A DNA stretch of 32,735 nt from assembly GCA_018656865.1 (NCBI GenBank), contig JABHYO010000164.1:1-32735 (forward strand). The letters are read 5' to 3'. This stretch comes from Gammaproteobacteria bacterium. GTDB lineage: Bacteria; Pseudomonadota; Gammaproteobacteria; Pseudomonadales; Azotimanducaceae. Below the pieces are notes generated by a model that was given only the letters and a program-made list of their open reading frames with translations, was not told the DNA's origin and searched no databases. This document shows positions 15,289 to 24,592 of the stretch, piece after piece (the first letter of the stretch is position 1; each line of letters opens with the position of its first letter). A program made the translations under genes and the position numbers.

Positions 15289-16386
15289 TCAGGGCCTGTG
15301 CTCCCGGGCAAGATAATCATGGGACTGCATTTCCTGGAGTCGGGATTCAGTGCGCTGGAACTCAAATCCAAGGCGCTCACCCTGGTACAGATCCACTATC
15401 CGCGTGGCTGCGGAGATGATCAGTTTGACATTTCGATCGTAAAACTCATCCACCAAACCGATGAACCTTCGGGCCTGATCCTCTCTATTCTCTGTAAACA
15501 AAGGCACTTTACCAATCAGCACGGTCTGGAACAGGCGAGCCAGCTCAATATAGTCGTTCTGACTTCTCGGACCGTCACAAATTGCCTCAAAATCGAACCA
15601 GGCAACTCCATCGCCACAGCGTCGGGTCTGAATATCCCTGCCTTCAATTGACAAAACAATCTGCGGCTTCCCGGCATCGGGCGATATGCTGTAGAAGGCT
15701 GAATCCAGCCCCTGTTCCGCCGCTGCATCCAGCGGATAATGATAGATTTCCGCAGACTCCAGCGCCCTCAACCGATAATCAACCCCGCTGTCCAAATTGT
15801 GTACACGGGTATGGGTTTTGATGAGCTCAATTGCCGGGAGGAATTTTCGCCGCTGCAATCCATTTTCGTACAGGTGATCCGGTTCCACATTTGACGTTGC
15901 AACCAGGGTCATGCCCAGACGGAACATCTCCTCAAAGAGTCCTGCCAGCAGCATGGCATCGGTAATATCACTGACAAAAAACTCATCGAAGCAGATGACT
16001 TTCGCCTCATCGGAAAACCTCGAAGCAATTTTTTTCAACGGGTCTGGTTCACCCTGAAAGTCACGGAGCTGTCGGTGAACCTCACGCATGAACCGGTGGA
16101 AATGCAGCCGCTTCTTCCGGGGTATCTCCAGCTCCTCATAGAAAAGATCCATCAGAAAGGTTTTCCCGCGACCCACTCCCCCCCAGAAGTAGAGACCCCG
16201 CACGGTTTTCACTGGCTGTGATTTGCCAAACAACCTCGATAAAAATCCGTTTTTTGGTGGCTCGTCGTCACGACTGAGTTCTTCATGAAGTGACTGAAGC
16301 AGTCGCAGTGCCACGATCTGAGCTTCGTCCTCCTGAAACTCACCCCCAGCAACACCGGCCTCATATCGAGCAAGCAGTTCCGTCAT
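15289..16386 (-). CDS. zapE: Cell division protein ZapE (AFG1-like ATPase)
   Basis: P-loop ATPase that acts at the Z-ring under stress in E. coli (formerly YhcM). The 365 residues carry Walker A GGVGRGKT (69-76), LHFHRFMREVHRQL (about 93-106), Walker B VICFDEFFVSDITDAM (about 130-145) and TLVATSNVEPDHLYENGLQRRKFLPAI (about 160-186), as in AFG1/ZapE proteins. It lies upstream of rplM as in E. coli. Here it follows hisD but is separated from it by an inserted repeat element; before that insertion its ATG probably overlapped the hisD stop. Confidence 0.95.
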   Translation of the reverse strand: MTELLARYEAGVAGGEFQEDEAQIVALRLLQSLHEELSRDDEPPKNGFLSRLFGKSQPVKTVRGLYFWGGVGRGKTFLMDLFYEELEIPRKKRLHFHRFMREVHRQLRDFQGEPDPLKKIASRFSDEAKVICFDEFFVSDITDAMLLAGLFEEMFRLGMTLVATSNVEPDHLYENGLQRRKFLPAIELIKTHTRVHNLDSGVDYRLRALESAEIYHYPLDAAAEQGLDSAFYSISPDAGKPQIVLSIEGRDIQTRRCGDGVAWFDFEAICDGPRSQNDYIELARLFQTVLIGKVPLFTENREDQARRFIGLVDEFYDRNVKLIISAATRIVDLYQGERLGFEFQRTESRLQEMQSHDYLAREHRP

Positions 16387-16403
16387 GGCTTAATCCTGCA
16401 ACC

Positions 16404-16669
16404 AGGGAACCTCTGCATAAGTATGCGCGAGCTCTGCGTAACCTGAAGCGTGATCCTGCAAGGCGCAGGCCGCCGCTAATGGCCAGAACCCTTTGCAAGG
16501 TCTGCAACGAAGTAGGGCGCGCTTCAGGCCACGCCCTTCGGGGCTTTCACAGGAAACAACTACCTGTGTCGACACCTCTTGCAAGGTTCTCGACATTCCT
16601 ACGAGGTGTCTCCTAGATATTCGTTTCCTGTGAAAGCCAGAGCCGTGCATACTTATACAGAGGTTCCCT
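16404..16669. mobile_element. MITE-like non-autonomous inverted-repeat element, 266 bp
   Basis: Terminal inverted repeats of 23 bp begin AGGGAACCTCTG at both ends (16404-16426 and the complement 16669-16647) with a single mismatch. The element is flanked by a perfect 4-bp direct repeat AACC (16400-16403 and 16670-16673), which looks like a target-site duplication. Inside are further nested inverted repeats: CCTGAAGCG (16442-16450 / 16520-16528), GGCTTTCACAGGAAAC (16542-16557 / 16623-16638) and GACACCTC (16571-16578 / 16603-16610). No transposase is encoded; the ORFs that cross it have no recognisable content. The ends and 4-bp duplication recall IS5-type elements, but I cannot assign a parent. 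Its right end provides the first two bases (on the plus strand) of the hisD stop codon. Confidence 0.85.
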
Positions 16670-17972
16670 AACCCTTTACCCGAGCCCGTGCAGCCTCGGC
16701 GTGAGCAGATAGACCCTCTTCATCGGCGATGATGGCCGCTGCCCGATTCAGTCGTACTGTGCCCTCAGGGGAACACGCAACGATGGAGCTGCGGGTCTGG
16801 AAATCGTAAACCCCCAGCGGTGAAGCAAATCTGGCGGTACCACTGGTCGGCAATACATGGCTCGGCCCTGCTGTATAGTCACCCACCACTTCTGCCGTAT
16901 CTGCACCAATGAATATGGCACCTGCCCAGCGGACCTTGTCTACGTGTCCACCAGCATCTTCCAAGGCCAGTTGCAGGTGTTCCGGCGCAATCTCATTGGC
17001 TACCCGAAAAGCCTCATCGATATCCCCGACCCTGATCAATGCACTCCGGTTCGCTATTGACTGTCGAATAATCTCACGTCTCGGTTCTTTTCCGAGCATC
17101 TCCGGTAAGCGAGTGGATACTTTCTCAAGCAACGAATCGCTGGTGGTGATCAGAATCGCCTGTGCCAGTTCATCGTGTTCAGCCTGGGCAAACATATCCT
17201 GGATGATCCAGTCTGGATCGACCGTGTCATCCGCGATGATGACGACCTCGGATGGTCCGGCAATCATGTCGATACCCACCTTCCCGAACACCATCTCCTT
17301 CGCCGTCGCAACGTAGATATTGCCTGGTCCCACGATCTTGTCGACCCGGGGTACGGTCTCCGTACCATAGGCCATGGCAGCGATAGCCTGAGCACCGCCC
17401 ACACTGACAACAAGATCTACTTCACACAGGCAGGCAGCAGCCAGCAGGACATTGTTTTCTTCACCCGAGGGCATGGGTACACAAAGTATCAGTTCCTCAA
17501 CCCCAGCCACCTTCGCTGGTACCGCTGTCATGACAATTGTCGATGGATAAGCGGCCTTCCCCCCGGGCGCATATATACCCACTCTGCTCATCGGCAGGAC
17601 ACGCTGACCGAGCCGGTTACCTAATTCATCTTCGAATTCCCAGTCTTGACCGGTGGCGACAAGCTGCTTCTCATGATACTGGCGAACTCGACTTACCGAT
17701 TCCCGTAGCGCGTCGGCAACCAGCGGGTCTATGGCGTTTAGCGCCTGCTCCAGCCTGGGTTTTTCGATAATGAACTCCGAGACACTAGCCGCGTCTCGAT
17801 GATCGAAATGATTGGTTAACTCCAGTAACTTGGCGTCACCCTCTTTCCTGACTTCACTGAGTATTCTTGAGACAGTTTCCTGTACATCCAGACGATCTTC
17901 CTCAGGAATACTTAGCAGCTCATCCAGAGCCACATCAAAACCAGGCCCATCGGATCGAATAAGCCTGATCAC
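16668..17972 (-). CDS. hisD: Histidinol dehydrogenase
   Basis: Zinc enzyme for the last two steps of histidine synthesis (L-histidinol to L-histidine, two NAD+). The 434 residues include RVGIYAPGGKAAYPSTIVMTAVPAKVAGV (about 130-158), GGAQAIAAMAYGTETVPRVDKIVGPGNIYVATAK, DMIAGPSEVVI, AEHDELAQA (Zn-ligand region) and APEHLQL with the catalytic Glu-His pair. The frame overlaps hisG by 4 nt. Its stop TAG (16670-16668) is made jointly by the AACC duplication and the end of the inserted repeat element. Removing the element would extend the protein by CRIKP before a TGA that overlaps the zapE ATG. The loss of about five terminal residues should be harmless. Confidence 0.97.
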   Translation of the reverse strand: MIRLIRSDGPGFDVALDELLSIPEEDRLDVQETVSRILSEVRKEGDAKLLELTNHFDHRDAASVSEFIIEKPRLEQALNAIDPLVADALRESVSRVRQYHEKQLVATGQDWEFEDELGNRLGQRVLPMSRVGIYAPGGKAAYPSTIVMTAVPAKVAGVEELILCVPMPSGEENNVLLAAACLCEVDLVVSVGGAQAIAAMAYGTETVPRVDKIVGPGNIYVATAKEMVFGKVGIDMIAGPSEVVIIADDTVDPDWIIQDMFAQAEHDELAQAILITTSDSLLEKVSTRLPEMLGKEPRREIIRQSIANRSALIRVGDIDEAFRVANEIAPEHLQLALEDAGGHVDKVRWAGAIFIGADTAEVVGDYTAGPSHVLPTSGTARFASPLGVYDFQTRSSIVACSPEGTVRLNRAAAIIADEEGLSAHAEAARARVKG

Positions 17973-18595
17973 AGGATGGATTCCAGTGAATCAACTAATG
18001 ATCGGACCTGTTCATTCTTCGTTTTGTAAGCTGTGGTATTCACAATCAGTCGTGTACTGATTTCCTCAATCAGTTCCACGGCTTCCAGCCCATTGGCTTT
18101 AAGCGTATTGCCGGTTTCGACGATGTCGACAATGCGGTGAGCCAGGCCTGTGACCGGTGCCAGCTCCATGGCTCCATAGAGCTTGATAATATCGACCTGG
18201 ATCCCCCGCTCCGCATAATAGCGTTTCGCGGTATTTGTGAACTTTGTCGCAATTCTAAGCCTGGTAGGCAGTTCACCCTCTTTAACGAGCTTCGCTACCA
18301 TCAATCGACACCTGCCGAGACCAAGATCAAGTGGTTCGTAAAACCCGTCTCCACCGTGCTCGAGCAGTACATCTTTGCCGGACATTCCAACATCCGCTAT
18401 ACCGTGTTCAACATAGGTCGCCACATCCGTTCCGCGCAAAACCATGATTCGAATGTTGGTATTGTTCGTTTCAAATACGAGCTTCCTGGAGGTCCTGGGG
18501 TCGTCAACGGGCTCAATACCTATCCGTGAGAGCAGCGACAGCTCATCATCAAGGATACGTCCCTTGGTCAGTGCAAGAACCAGTTCAGCAGCCAT
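17969..18595 (-). CDS. hisG: ATP phosphoribosyltransferase, short form HisG(S)
   Basis: Catalyses the first step of histidine synthesis (ATP + PRPP). The 208 residues cover only the catalytic periplasmic-binding-like fold: LALTKGRILDDELSLLSRIG (about 6-25), ADVGMSGKDVLLEHGGDGFYEPLDLGLGRCRLMVA and YGAMELAPVTGLAHRIVDIVETGNTLKANGL. The C-terminal allosteric domain of long HisG is missing, so this is the short type. In known cases that type needs the HisRS-like partner HisZ, which is not encoded in this window. It lies 3 nt after murA and overlaps hisD by 4 nt. Confidence 0.97.
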   Translation of the reverse strand: MAAELVLALTKGRILDDELSLLSRIGIEPVDDPRTSRKLVFETNNTNIRIMVLRGTDVATYVEHGIADVGMSGKDVLLEHGGDGFYEPLDLGLGRCRLMVAKLVKEGELPTRLRIATKFTNTAKRYYAERGIQVDIIKLYGAMELAPVTGLAHRIVDIVETGNTLKANGLEAVELIEEISTRLIVNTTAYKTKNEQVRSLVDSLESIL

Positions 18596-18598
18596 GTC

Positions 18599-20120
<1,522 letters not shown>

Positions 20121-20418
20121 TTATTAAAATACTTTTCCGCAACCTACGGTGCCATTACTCCCGGCGCGGCTTCTGCGAATGTTCGCTTCGACGATAACGA
20201 CTTTTTTCCTGTGTCGAAAAGGTCGAAATTACTGCCGCGGCGGGTTTTCCGTCCCGCCCAAACCTGCGAGTAAAAAGCGCGACATGTTAGCACGATTAGC
20301 TGGAACCCATCCGAGAAATCGATACCGCGGTGCTGGTTCCCTGGTGACCTGTTAACGACTAAGCAAGCACCTCTCAATGTCGCATGAGTTGACTTTAAAT
20401 CAGCTTTTGTAGACAGGC
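20121..20418. other. Non-coding gap between mlaB and ibaG
   Basis: 298 nt. On the minus strand it holds a GC-rich hairpin (GGCGGG at 20258-20253 and CCCGCC at 20244-20239, 8-nt loop) without a T run. A weak -10-like TAACAT lies near 20290. A 77-codon frame (20377-20144) has no recognisable content. The gap may separate the mla operon from an ibaG-murA-his operon with its own promoter. Confidence 0.5.
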
Positions 20419-20706
20419 TTAGTTGAATTCGAGCATCGACAATTCCGCCATCTCAGCCATCTGTGACAATCGGTCCGAGACCGCAGTAAACCTGACGCCG
20501 CCACCGGCAGCTCTTGCGCTTCTGGTCAGAAACACCAACAGTGCCAAGGCTTCCGAGCCCTCGAAATCGAGCTCTGACAGATCAATCGTAATCGCGGTAT
20601 CGAGGGACAATTGCTGTTCCAGGCTGGCTCGCCAACTCATCAGGTTCCCAAGATTGAGATGTCCCGCAACCTTCCAGCAATCGTTGCCGACAAGTTCAAC
20701 TTTCAA
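20419..20706 (-). CDS. mlaB: Phospholipid transport STAS-domain protein MlaB
   Basis: Cytoplasmic STAS-domain subunit that binds MlaF and stabilises the MlaFEDB importer/exporter at the inner membrane. The 95 residues contain the STAS core: VAGHLNLGNLMSWR (about 13-26) and ITIDLSELDFEGSEALALLVFLTRSARAAGGGVRF (about 39-73), including the D-x-S segment with the conserved Ser. The start overlaps the mlaC end by 11 nt. Sequence similarity in this small family is low, but the operon position is decisive. Confidence 0.92.
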   Translation of the reverse strand: MKVELVGNDCWKVAGHLNLGNLMSWRASLEQQLSLDTAITIDLSELDFEGSEALALLVFLTRSARAAGGGVRFTAVSDRLSQMAEMAELSMLEFN

Positions 20707-21316
20707 CGTCGACTGCCCAATTGTCGATCACCTGGTTGATGTCGCCTTTGTACTTCTGCATATAGGCGTTGAACTGGGAACGGAATTGCAGCCCCATATT
20801 GATGCCATTAATAATGACATTTCGTAAGAGCCAGCGGTCGCCATCCAACCCAAGCTGGTAATGCACCGGGTAGATAGCGCCGGACTTAGCGTGGACTTCC
20901 AATTGAATTGTAGCCCTGTCAGGCCGTTTCTGTGGCCTTGCTGGTTCCTGGACCACAACTTTCTGATTGTCGAACTCAAGCAGTGCCGTCGCGTATGTTC
21001 GAACCAATCCATCACTGAATTTTCGCTTGAAGGACTGCTGCTGCTCAGCGGTCGCCTTCCTGTAGTGTTTCGCCATGACGCGCTTGGAAAAACCGTCAAA
21101 ATCAATATATGGATCGAGGGCATCCCCCACTTCAGAAAAAAATTGCTCGGGGTCCGACTCATAGATAGGTTGAACTTCAGTCAGCCGAGCCAACAGAATA
21201 TCGGTTGACCCCTGAACGCTTTCGTAGGCGCTGCCAGGCGCAGCCTCACTACTGGTGGCAATCAGTATCAACATGGCAATTGCTGACAAAACCATCTTGT
21301 TAATCTGGATTCTCAT
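20696..21316 (-). CDS. mlaC: Periplasmic phospholipid-binding protein MlaC
   Basis: Soluble periplasmic carrier that moves phospholipid between the outer-membrane MlaA complex and inner-membrane MlaFEDB. The chosen ATG (21316) gives 206 residues with a clean signal peptide (MRIQINKMVLSAIAMLILIA, cleavage likely after SSEA). A GGGA ribosome binding site sits just upstream; the frame is open 13 codons further, but that would place charged residues before the signal and run into mlaD. Mature-region hallmarks are YIDFDGFSKRVMAKHYRKATAEQQQSFKRKFSDGLVRTYA (about 65-104) and WLLRNVIINGINMGLQFRSQFN near the C-terminus. Confidence 0.94.
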   Translation of the reverse strand: MRIQINKMVLSAIAMLILIATSSEAAPGSAYESVQGSTDILLARLTEVQPIYESDPEQFFSEVGDALDPYIDFDGFSKRVMAKHYRKATAEQQQSFKRKFSDGLVRTYATALLEFDNQKVVVQEPARPQKRPDRATIQLEVHAKSGAIYPVHYQLGLDGDRWLLRNVIINGINMGLQFRSQFNAYMQKYKGDINQVIDNWAVDVES

Positions 21317-21326
21317 TTCCCGATAC

Positions 21327-21779
21327 CTAAAATTTGTTAAGCAGAAACTGACCAATCAGTTCCTCAAGCACAATCGCCGACTGTGTATCAGTAATCTCAT
21401 CACCTCCTCCAAGATAGTCTTCCTCAGCACCCATGCTGAGCCCAACATACTTGCCACCCAGCAATCCTTCAGTGAGTATTGATGCCGTGGAATCAGTGGT
21501 GATGTTATCGACGGAGGCATCGATCTCCATTCGCACCCGCGCATCGTAGTTATCCTTGTTATAGGTGATCGCGGCCACCTGACCTACATGGACACCGGCA
21601 ATAGACACCTTCGAACGTACAACCAACCCACCTATATTCTCGAAGTTTGCATACAGGCTATAAGTATTTGATTCGCTGTCCACATTGAATCCGCTCATCC
21701 TTGTCGCCAGAATTCCCAGCGAAATCAACCCTGCCAGCATGAATGCGCCAACAACGATCTCAATGGTTCTCATCTGCAT
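21327..21779 (-). CDS. mlaD: MCE-domain lipid-binding protein MlaD
   Basis: Inner-membrane-anchored protein whose MCE domains form a hexameric ring channel for lipids above MlaE. The 150 residues have an N-terminal anchor (EIVVGAFMLAGLISLGILA, about 7-25) and one MCE domain (YSLYANFENIGGLVVRSKVSIAGVHVGQVAAITY, about 41-74). DSTASILTEGLLGGKYVGLSMG follows (about 96-117). The start at 21779 has GGAGG 8 nt upstream; the ATG two codons later would be too far from it. Confidence 0.95.
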   Translation of the reverse strand: MQMRTIEIVVGAFMLAGLISLGILATRMSGFNVDSESNTYSLYANFENIGGLVVRSKVSIAGVHVGQVAAITYNKDNYDARVRMEIDASVDNITTDSTASILTEGLLGGKYVGLSMGAEEDYLGGGDEITDTQSAIVLEELIGQFLLNKF

Positions 21780-21804
21780 ATGAACTTCCTCCAGGAGCTC
21801 TCAA

Positions 21805-22581
21805 CTACCAGTTAAACATTATCATTGTCAGGAAAAAATCCAGCGTCAGTACTGCCACCGACGAGAATACCACCGTCTTCGTTGTTGCAGCGGAAATCCC
21901 CTCACTGGTCGGTTCCGAATCATAACCCTCGAAGACGGCAATCCAGGTTATCACCAGCCCAAATACAACCGACTTGATGATGCCTTTCAACACATGTCGA
22001 ACAAAGTCGACACCATCCTGCATGGTCGCCCAGAAGGCTCCTTCGTAGACACCCAGCCATTCGACACCGATCACAGCCGCTCCCCAGATGCCTACGACAC
22101 TGAACATTACCGCCAACAGCGGAAGTGTAATAAAACCAGCCCACAGTCTAGGCGACACAACGCGATGCAGGGGGTCAACGCCCATCATCTCCATACTCGA
22201 CAACTGTTCGGTGGCTTTCATCAGGCCGATCTCCGCAGTAACGGCTGACCCCGCCCTGCCAGCGAAGAGCAGAGCAGACACCACCGGACCGATCTCCATA
22301 ACCAGCACCAGCGCTACCCCGAGCCCAAGTGCAGATTCCGAACCGTATTTCACCAACTGATTGTAGCCCTGAAGGGCCAGCACAGCTCCGATAGAAAAGC
22401 CGGAGAGCACAATGATCACAACCGAAAGTACTCCCAGTTGATATACCTGCCTGATGACAAGTGATGCGGAATCCCGGGTCGGTTTGTGGACGATTGCATG
22501 CCACCAGAGCCTGCCCGCTCTGCCCAGGGTGGCAAAAACTTCGAGGCTTGATCTGCCGAGACTTCTGAGACGGGCTAGCAT
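21805..22581 (-). CDS. mlaE: Phospholipid ABC transporter permease MlaE
   Basis: Inner-membrane permease of the MlaFEDB lipid transporter. The 258 residues contain five to six hydrophobic segments. The family pattern is clear: GFSIGAVLALQGYNQLVKYGSESALGLGVALVLVMEIGPVVSALLFAGRAGSAVTAEIGLMKATEQLSSMEMMGVDPLHRVVSPRLWA (about 61-148), which includes the cytoplasmic EIG-x-M-x-x-x-EQ coupling segment that contacts the ATPase. The ATG overlaps the mlaF stop by one base (TGATG). Confidence 0.96.
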   Translation of the reverse strand: MLARLRSLGRSSLEVFATLGRAGRLWWHAIVHKPTRDSASLVIRQVYQLGVLSVVIIVLSGFSIGAVLALQGYNQLVKYGSESALGLGVALVLVMEIGPVVSALLFAGRAGSAVTAEIGLMKATEQLSSMEMMGVDPLHRVVSPRLWAGFITLPLLAVMFSVVGIWGAAVIGVEWLGVYEGAFWATMQDGVDFVRHVLKGIIKSVVFGLVITWIAVFEGYDSEPTSEGISAATTKTVVFSSVAVLTLDFFLTMIMFNW

Positions 22582-23408
22582 CAGTCGAACCTGAACCAGC
22601 CAATTTCCCGATCTTCTGACATCAGCTCTTCTTCAAAGTCAGGTGCCGGATAATGAAATGGAACCGGACCGTCCGGCAACCCATCCATAAACTGACGTAC
22701 CCGAGGGGACTTGTCTTCCCGGAGAAATCCCGGTTCCCCCTCTCCGATCAGACGACCGTCAGAAATCAGGTAGATGTAATCTGCTATACCGGCAGTTTCT
22801 TCAATGTCATGGGAGACGATAATACTTGTTGTCCTGTAAACATCTGCGACCCTTCTGATGAGTTGAACAATGACACCCATCGCAATCGGATCGAGTCCGG
22901 TGAAAGGTTCGTCGTACATGATCAATGAAGGATCCAGCGCCATTGCCCGGGCCAGCGCAATACGGCGTTGCATGCCACCCGATAGTTCGGCGGGGTTCAG
23001 TGAACTTGCCCCCCTGAGACCTACCGCATGCAACTTGATCAAGACCAGGTCCCTGATCAGGTCATCGGAAAGATCCGTATGGATCCGTAGCGGGAAGGCG
23101 ACATTTTCAAAAACCGTAAGGTCGGTAAAGAGCGCGCCGCTCTGAAACAGCATGCCCATGTCACGACGCACCGAAAACAATTCCGCCCGGGACATTTGAG
23201 ATATATCCCTGCCTCGCACGATGACTTTGCCACTATCAGGCGTCAGTTGACCACCGATCAATTTCAGCAATGTTGTCTTGCCAGTACCACTCGGCCCCAT
23301 AAAGGCAACCGTTTTACCCACTGGCACAGTGACCGACAAACCATCGAAAATGGTTTTCCGACCCCTTCGAAAAACAATGTTCTCGAGCCTGACGAGATCT
23401 TCTGGCAT
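22581..23408 (-). CDS. mlaF: Phospholipid ABC transporter ATP-binding protein MlaF
   Basis: ATPase subunit of the MlaFEDB complex. The 275 residues have Walker A GPSGTGKTT (38-46), a Q-loop in MLFQSGALFTDLTVFENVAFPL, signature LSGGMQRR followed by ARAMALDPSLIMYDEPFTGLDP (Walker B) and the switch His in IIVSHD. The C-terminal extension after residue about 240 (GLPDGPVPFHYPAPDF) matches the MlaF tail that reaches the neighbouring subunit. First gene of mlaFEDCB; divergent from yrbG. Confidence 0.96.
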   Translation of the reverse strand: MPEDLVRLENIVFRRGRKTIFDGLSVTVPVGKTVAFMGPSGTGKTTLLKLIGGQLTPDSGKVIVRGRDISQMSRAELFSVRRDMGMLFQSGALFTDLTVFENVAFPLRIHTDLSDDLIRDLVLIKLHAVGLRGASSLNPAELSGGMQRRIALARAMALDPSLIMYDEPFTGLDPIAMGVIVQLIRRVADVYRTTSIIVSHDIEETAGIADYIYLISDGRLIGEGEPGFLREDKSPRVRQFMDGLPDGPVPFHYPAPDFEEELMSEDREIGWFRFD

Positions 23409-23486
23409 CCTAATTCAAACAGCGAAGACGTGTAGAAGGAAGCTACCATCACTCGATTCCAAGGGCCAGCGTGTGATTCAACCAGC

Positions 23487-23515
23487 TTGCAAATGACAAT
23501 GAGAAACCCTTTAAT
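23487..23515 (+). promoter_or_regulatory. Candidate promoter of yrbG-lpt cluster
   Basis: TTGCAA (23487-23492), 17-nt spacer, TTTAAT (23510-23515). The start would be near 23522, about 30 nt before the antiporter ATG. It lies in the 144-nt divergent region shared with mlaF. Both hexamers are imperfect. Confidence 0.4.
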
Positions 23516-23552
23516 ACGCGCCTCGGCTCCCACCCTCACCCGCTAATCCTAA

Positions 23553-24524
23553 ATGATCTACTATAGTCTGGCTCTCCTGGTCGGATTCCTTGTCCTCTTC
23601 AAGAGCGCAGACCAGTTTGTGATCGGTTCGGTCGCAACCGCACGCAACTATTCGATTTCACCGATGGTTATCGGGCTGACCATCGTGGCTCTGGGAACTT
23701 CGGCGCCTGAAATCTTCGTTTCCGCCACATCTTCCCTCCAGGGACAGCCCAATATCGCAGTCGGCAACGCGATCGGATCAAATATTGCCAACATTGGTAT
23801 GGTGCTCGGGGTTACCGCACTTATCGTGCCCTTGAAATTTCGCGTCGATATTCTTCGCAACGATCTTCCCATTATGGTCTTTGTCACACTCTGCGCCGGC
23901 GCCACACTCATTGATCATCACCTTGGCATTTGGGACGGCCTGCTTTTATTTGGCGGACTAATCGTCTTCATGGTGAGACTGGCAATCGAACACAGTAAAT
24001 CCACGAGCATGGAACTGGCTGCCGAGATAGAGGAACTCAGCGCCATCCCGAACATGAGTAACACGCGGGCTATCGTCACTTTTCTTACGGCGCTGGTTTT
24101 CCTGCTGCTAAGCGCAGAGCTATTGGTCTGGGCCGCCTCCAACATTGCTCAGTTGCTGGGTGTCAGCGAATTGCTCATTGGTCTCACTGTTATTGCAGTC
24201 GGCACCAGCCTGCCAGAACTTGTGGTATCGATGACCAGCGCCCTAAAAGACCAGACAGATATGGCGATAGGTAATATCGTTGGCTCCAATATCTTCAATA
24301 TCCTTGCCGTCTTATCCATTCCCTGCGTGCTTTCACCCACGGTGGTTACCAGTGAACTACTCTGGCGCGACTACGCGCTGATGCTTGGTCTAACACTGCT
24401 CCTTGTCATATTTGCCCATCAGTCCAAAGAACACGCCAACATCAACCGTTTCAAAGCCCTCATTCTGATCTCTATCTGGCTCGGCTATCTTGTCTTTCTC
24501 TATCAGACAGCCGTCATTTCGTGA
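23553..24524 (+). CDS. yrbG: Calcium/sodium:proton-type cation antiporter (CaCA family, YrbG-like)
   Basis: Inner-membrane cation/Ca2+ exchanger of the CaCA superfamily. The 323 residues hold about ten hydrophobic spans in two inverted halves. The alpha repeats are plain: GLTIVALGTSAPEIFVSATSS...GNAIGSNIANIGMVLG (about 42-88) and GLTVIAVGTSLPELVVSMTSA...GNIVGSNIFNILAVLS (about 209-250). The E in GTSxPE is the known ion-binding residue and is present in both. In E. coli this gene starts the yrbG-kdsD-kdsC-lptCAB cluster; here lptC follows directly. The ion preference is not known from sequence. Confidence 0.93.
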   Translation: MIYYSLALLVGFLVLFKSADQFVIGSVATARNYSISPMVIGLTIVALGTSAPEIFVSATSSLQGQPNIAVGNAIGSNIANIGMVLGVTALIVPLKFRVDILRNDLPIMVFVTLCAGATLIDHHLGIWDGLLLFGGLIVFMVRLAIEHSKSTSMELAAEIEELSAIPNMSNTRAIVTFLTALVFLLLSAELLVWAASNIAQLLGVSELLIGLTVIAVGTSLPELVVSMTSALKDQTDMAIGNIVGSNIFNILAVLSIPCVLSPTVVTSELLWRDYALMLGLTLLLVIFAHQSKEHANINRFKALILISIWLGYLVFLYQTAVIS

Positions 24525-24592
24525 AGCAAGGCTCCGCAGTATTGCCCGAACGCGCTATATGCGAAACTAGCATTTTTTAGAGGCTGGCCTCT

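Noticed and set aside
16390-16650. 86-codon frame crossing the MITE-like element
   Set aside because: Spans inverted repeats and has no transposase-like content; best seen as chance.
20144-20377. 77-codon minus-strand frame between mlaB and ibaG
   Set aside because: No recognisable motif, no clear ribosome binding site; composition looks non-coding. Kept only as part of the intergenic description.
21317-21355. Upstream ATG giving mlaC 13 more residues
   Set aside because: Would overlap mlaD and spoil the signal peptide; the ATG at 21316 has a closer ribosome binding site.
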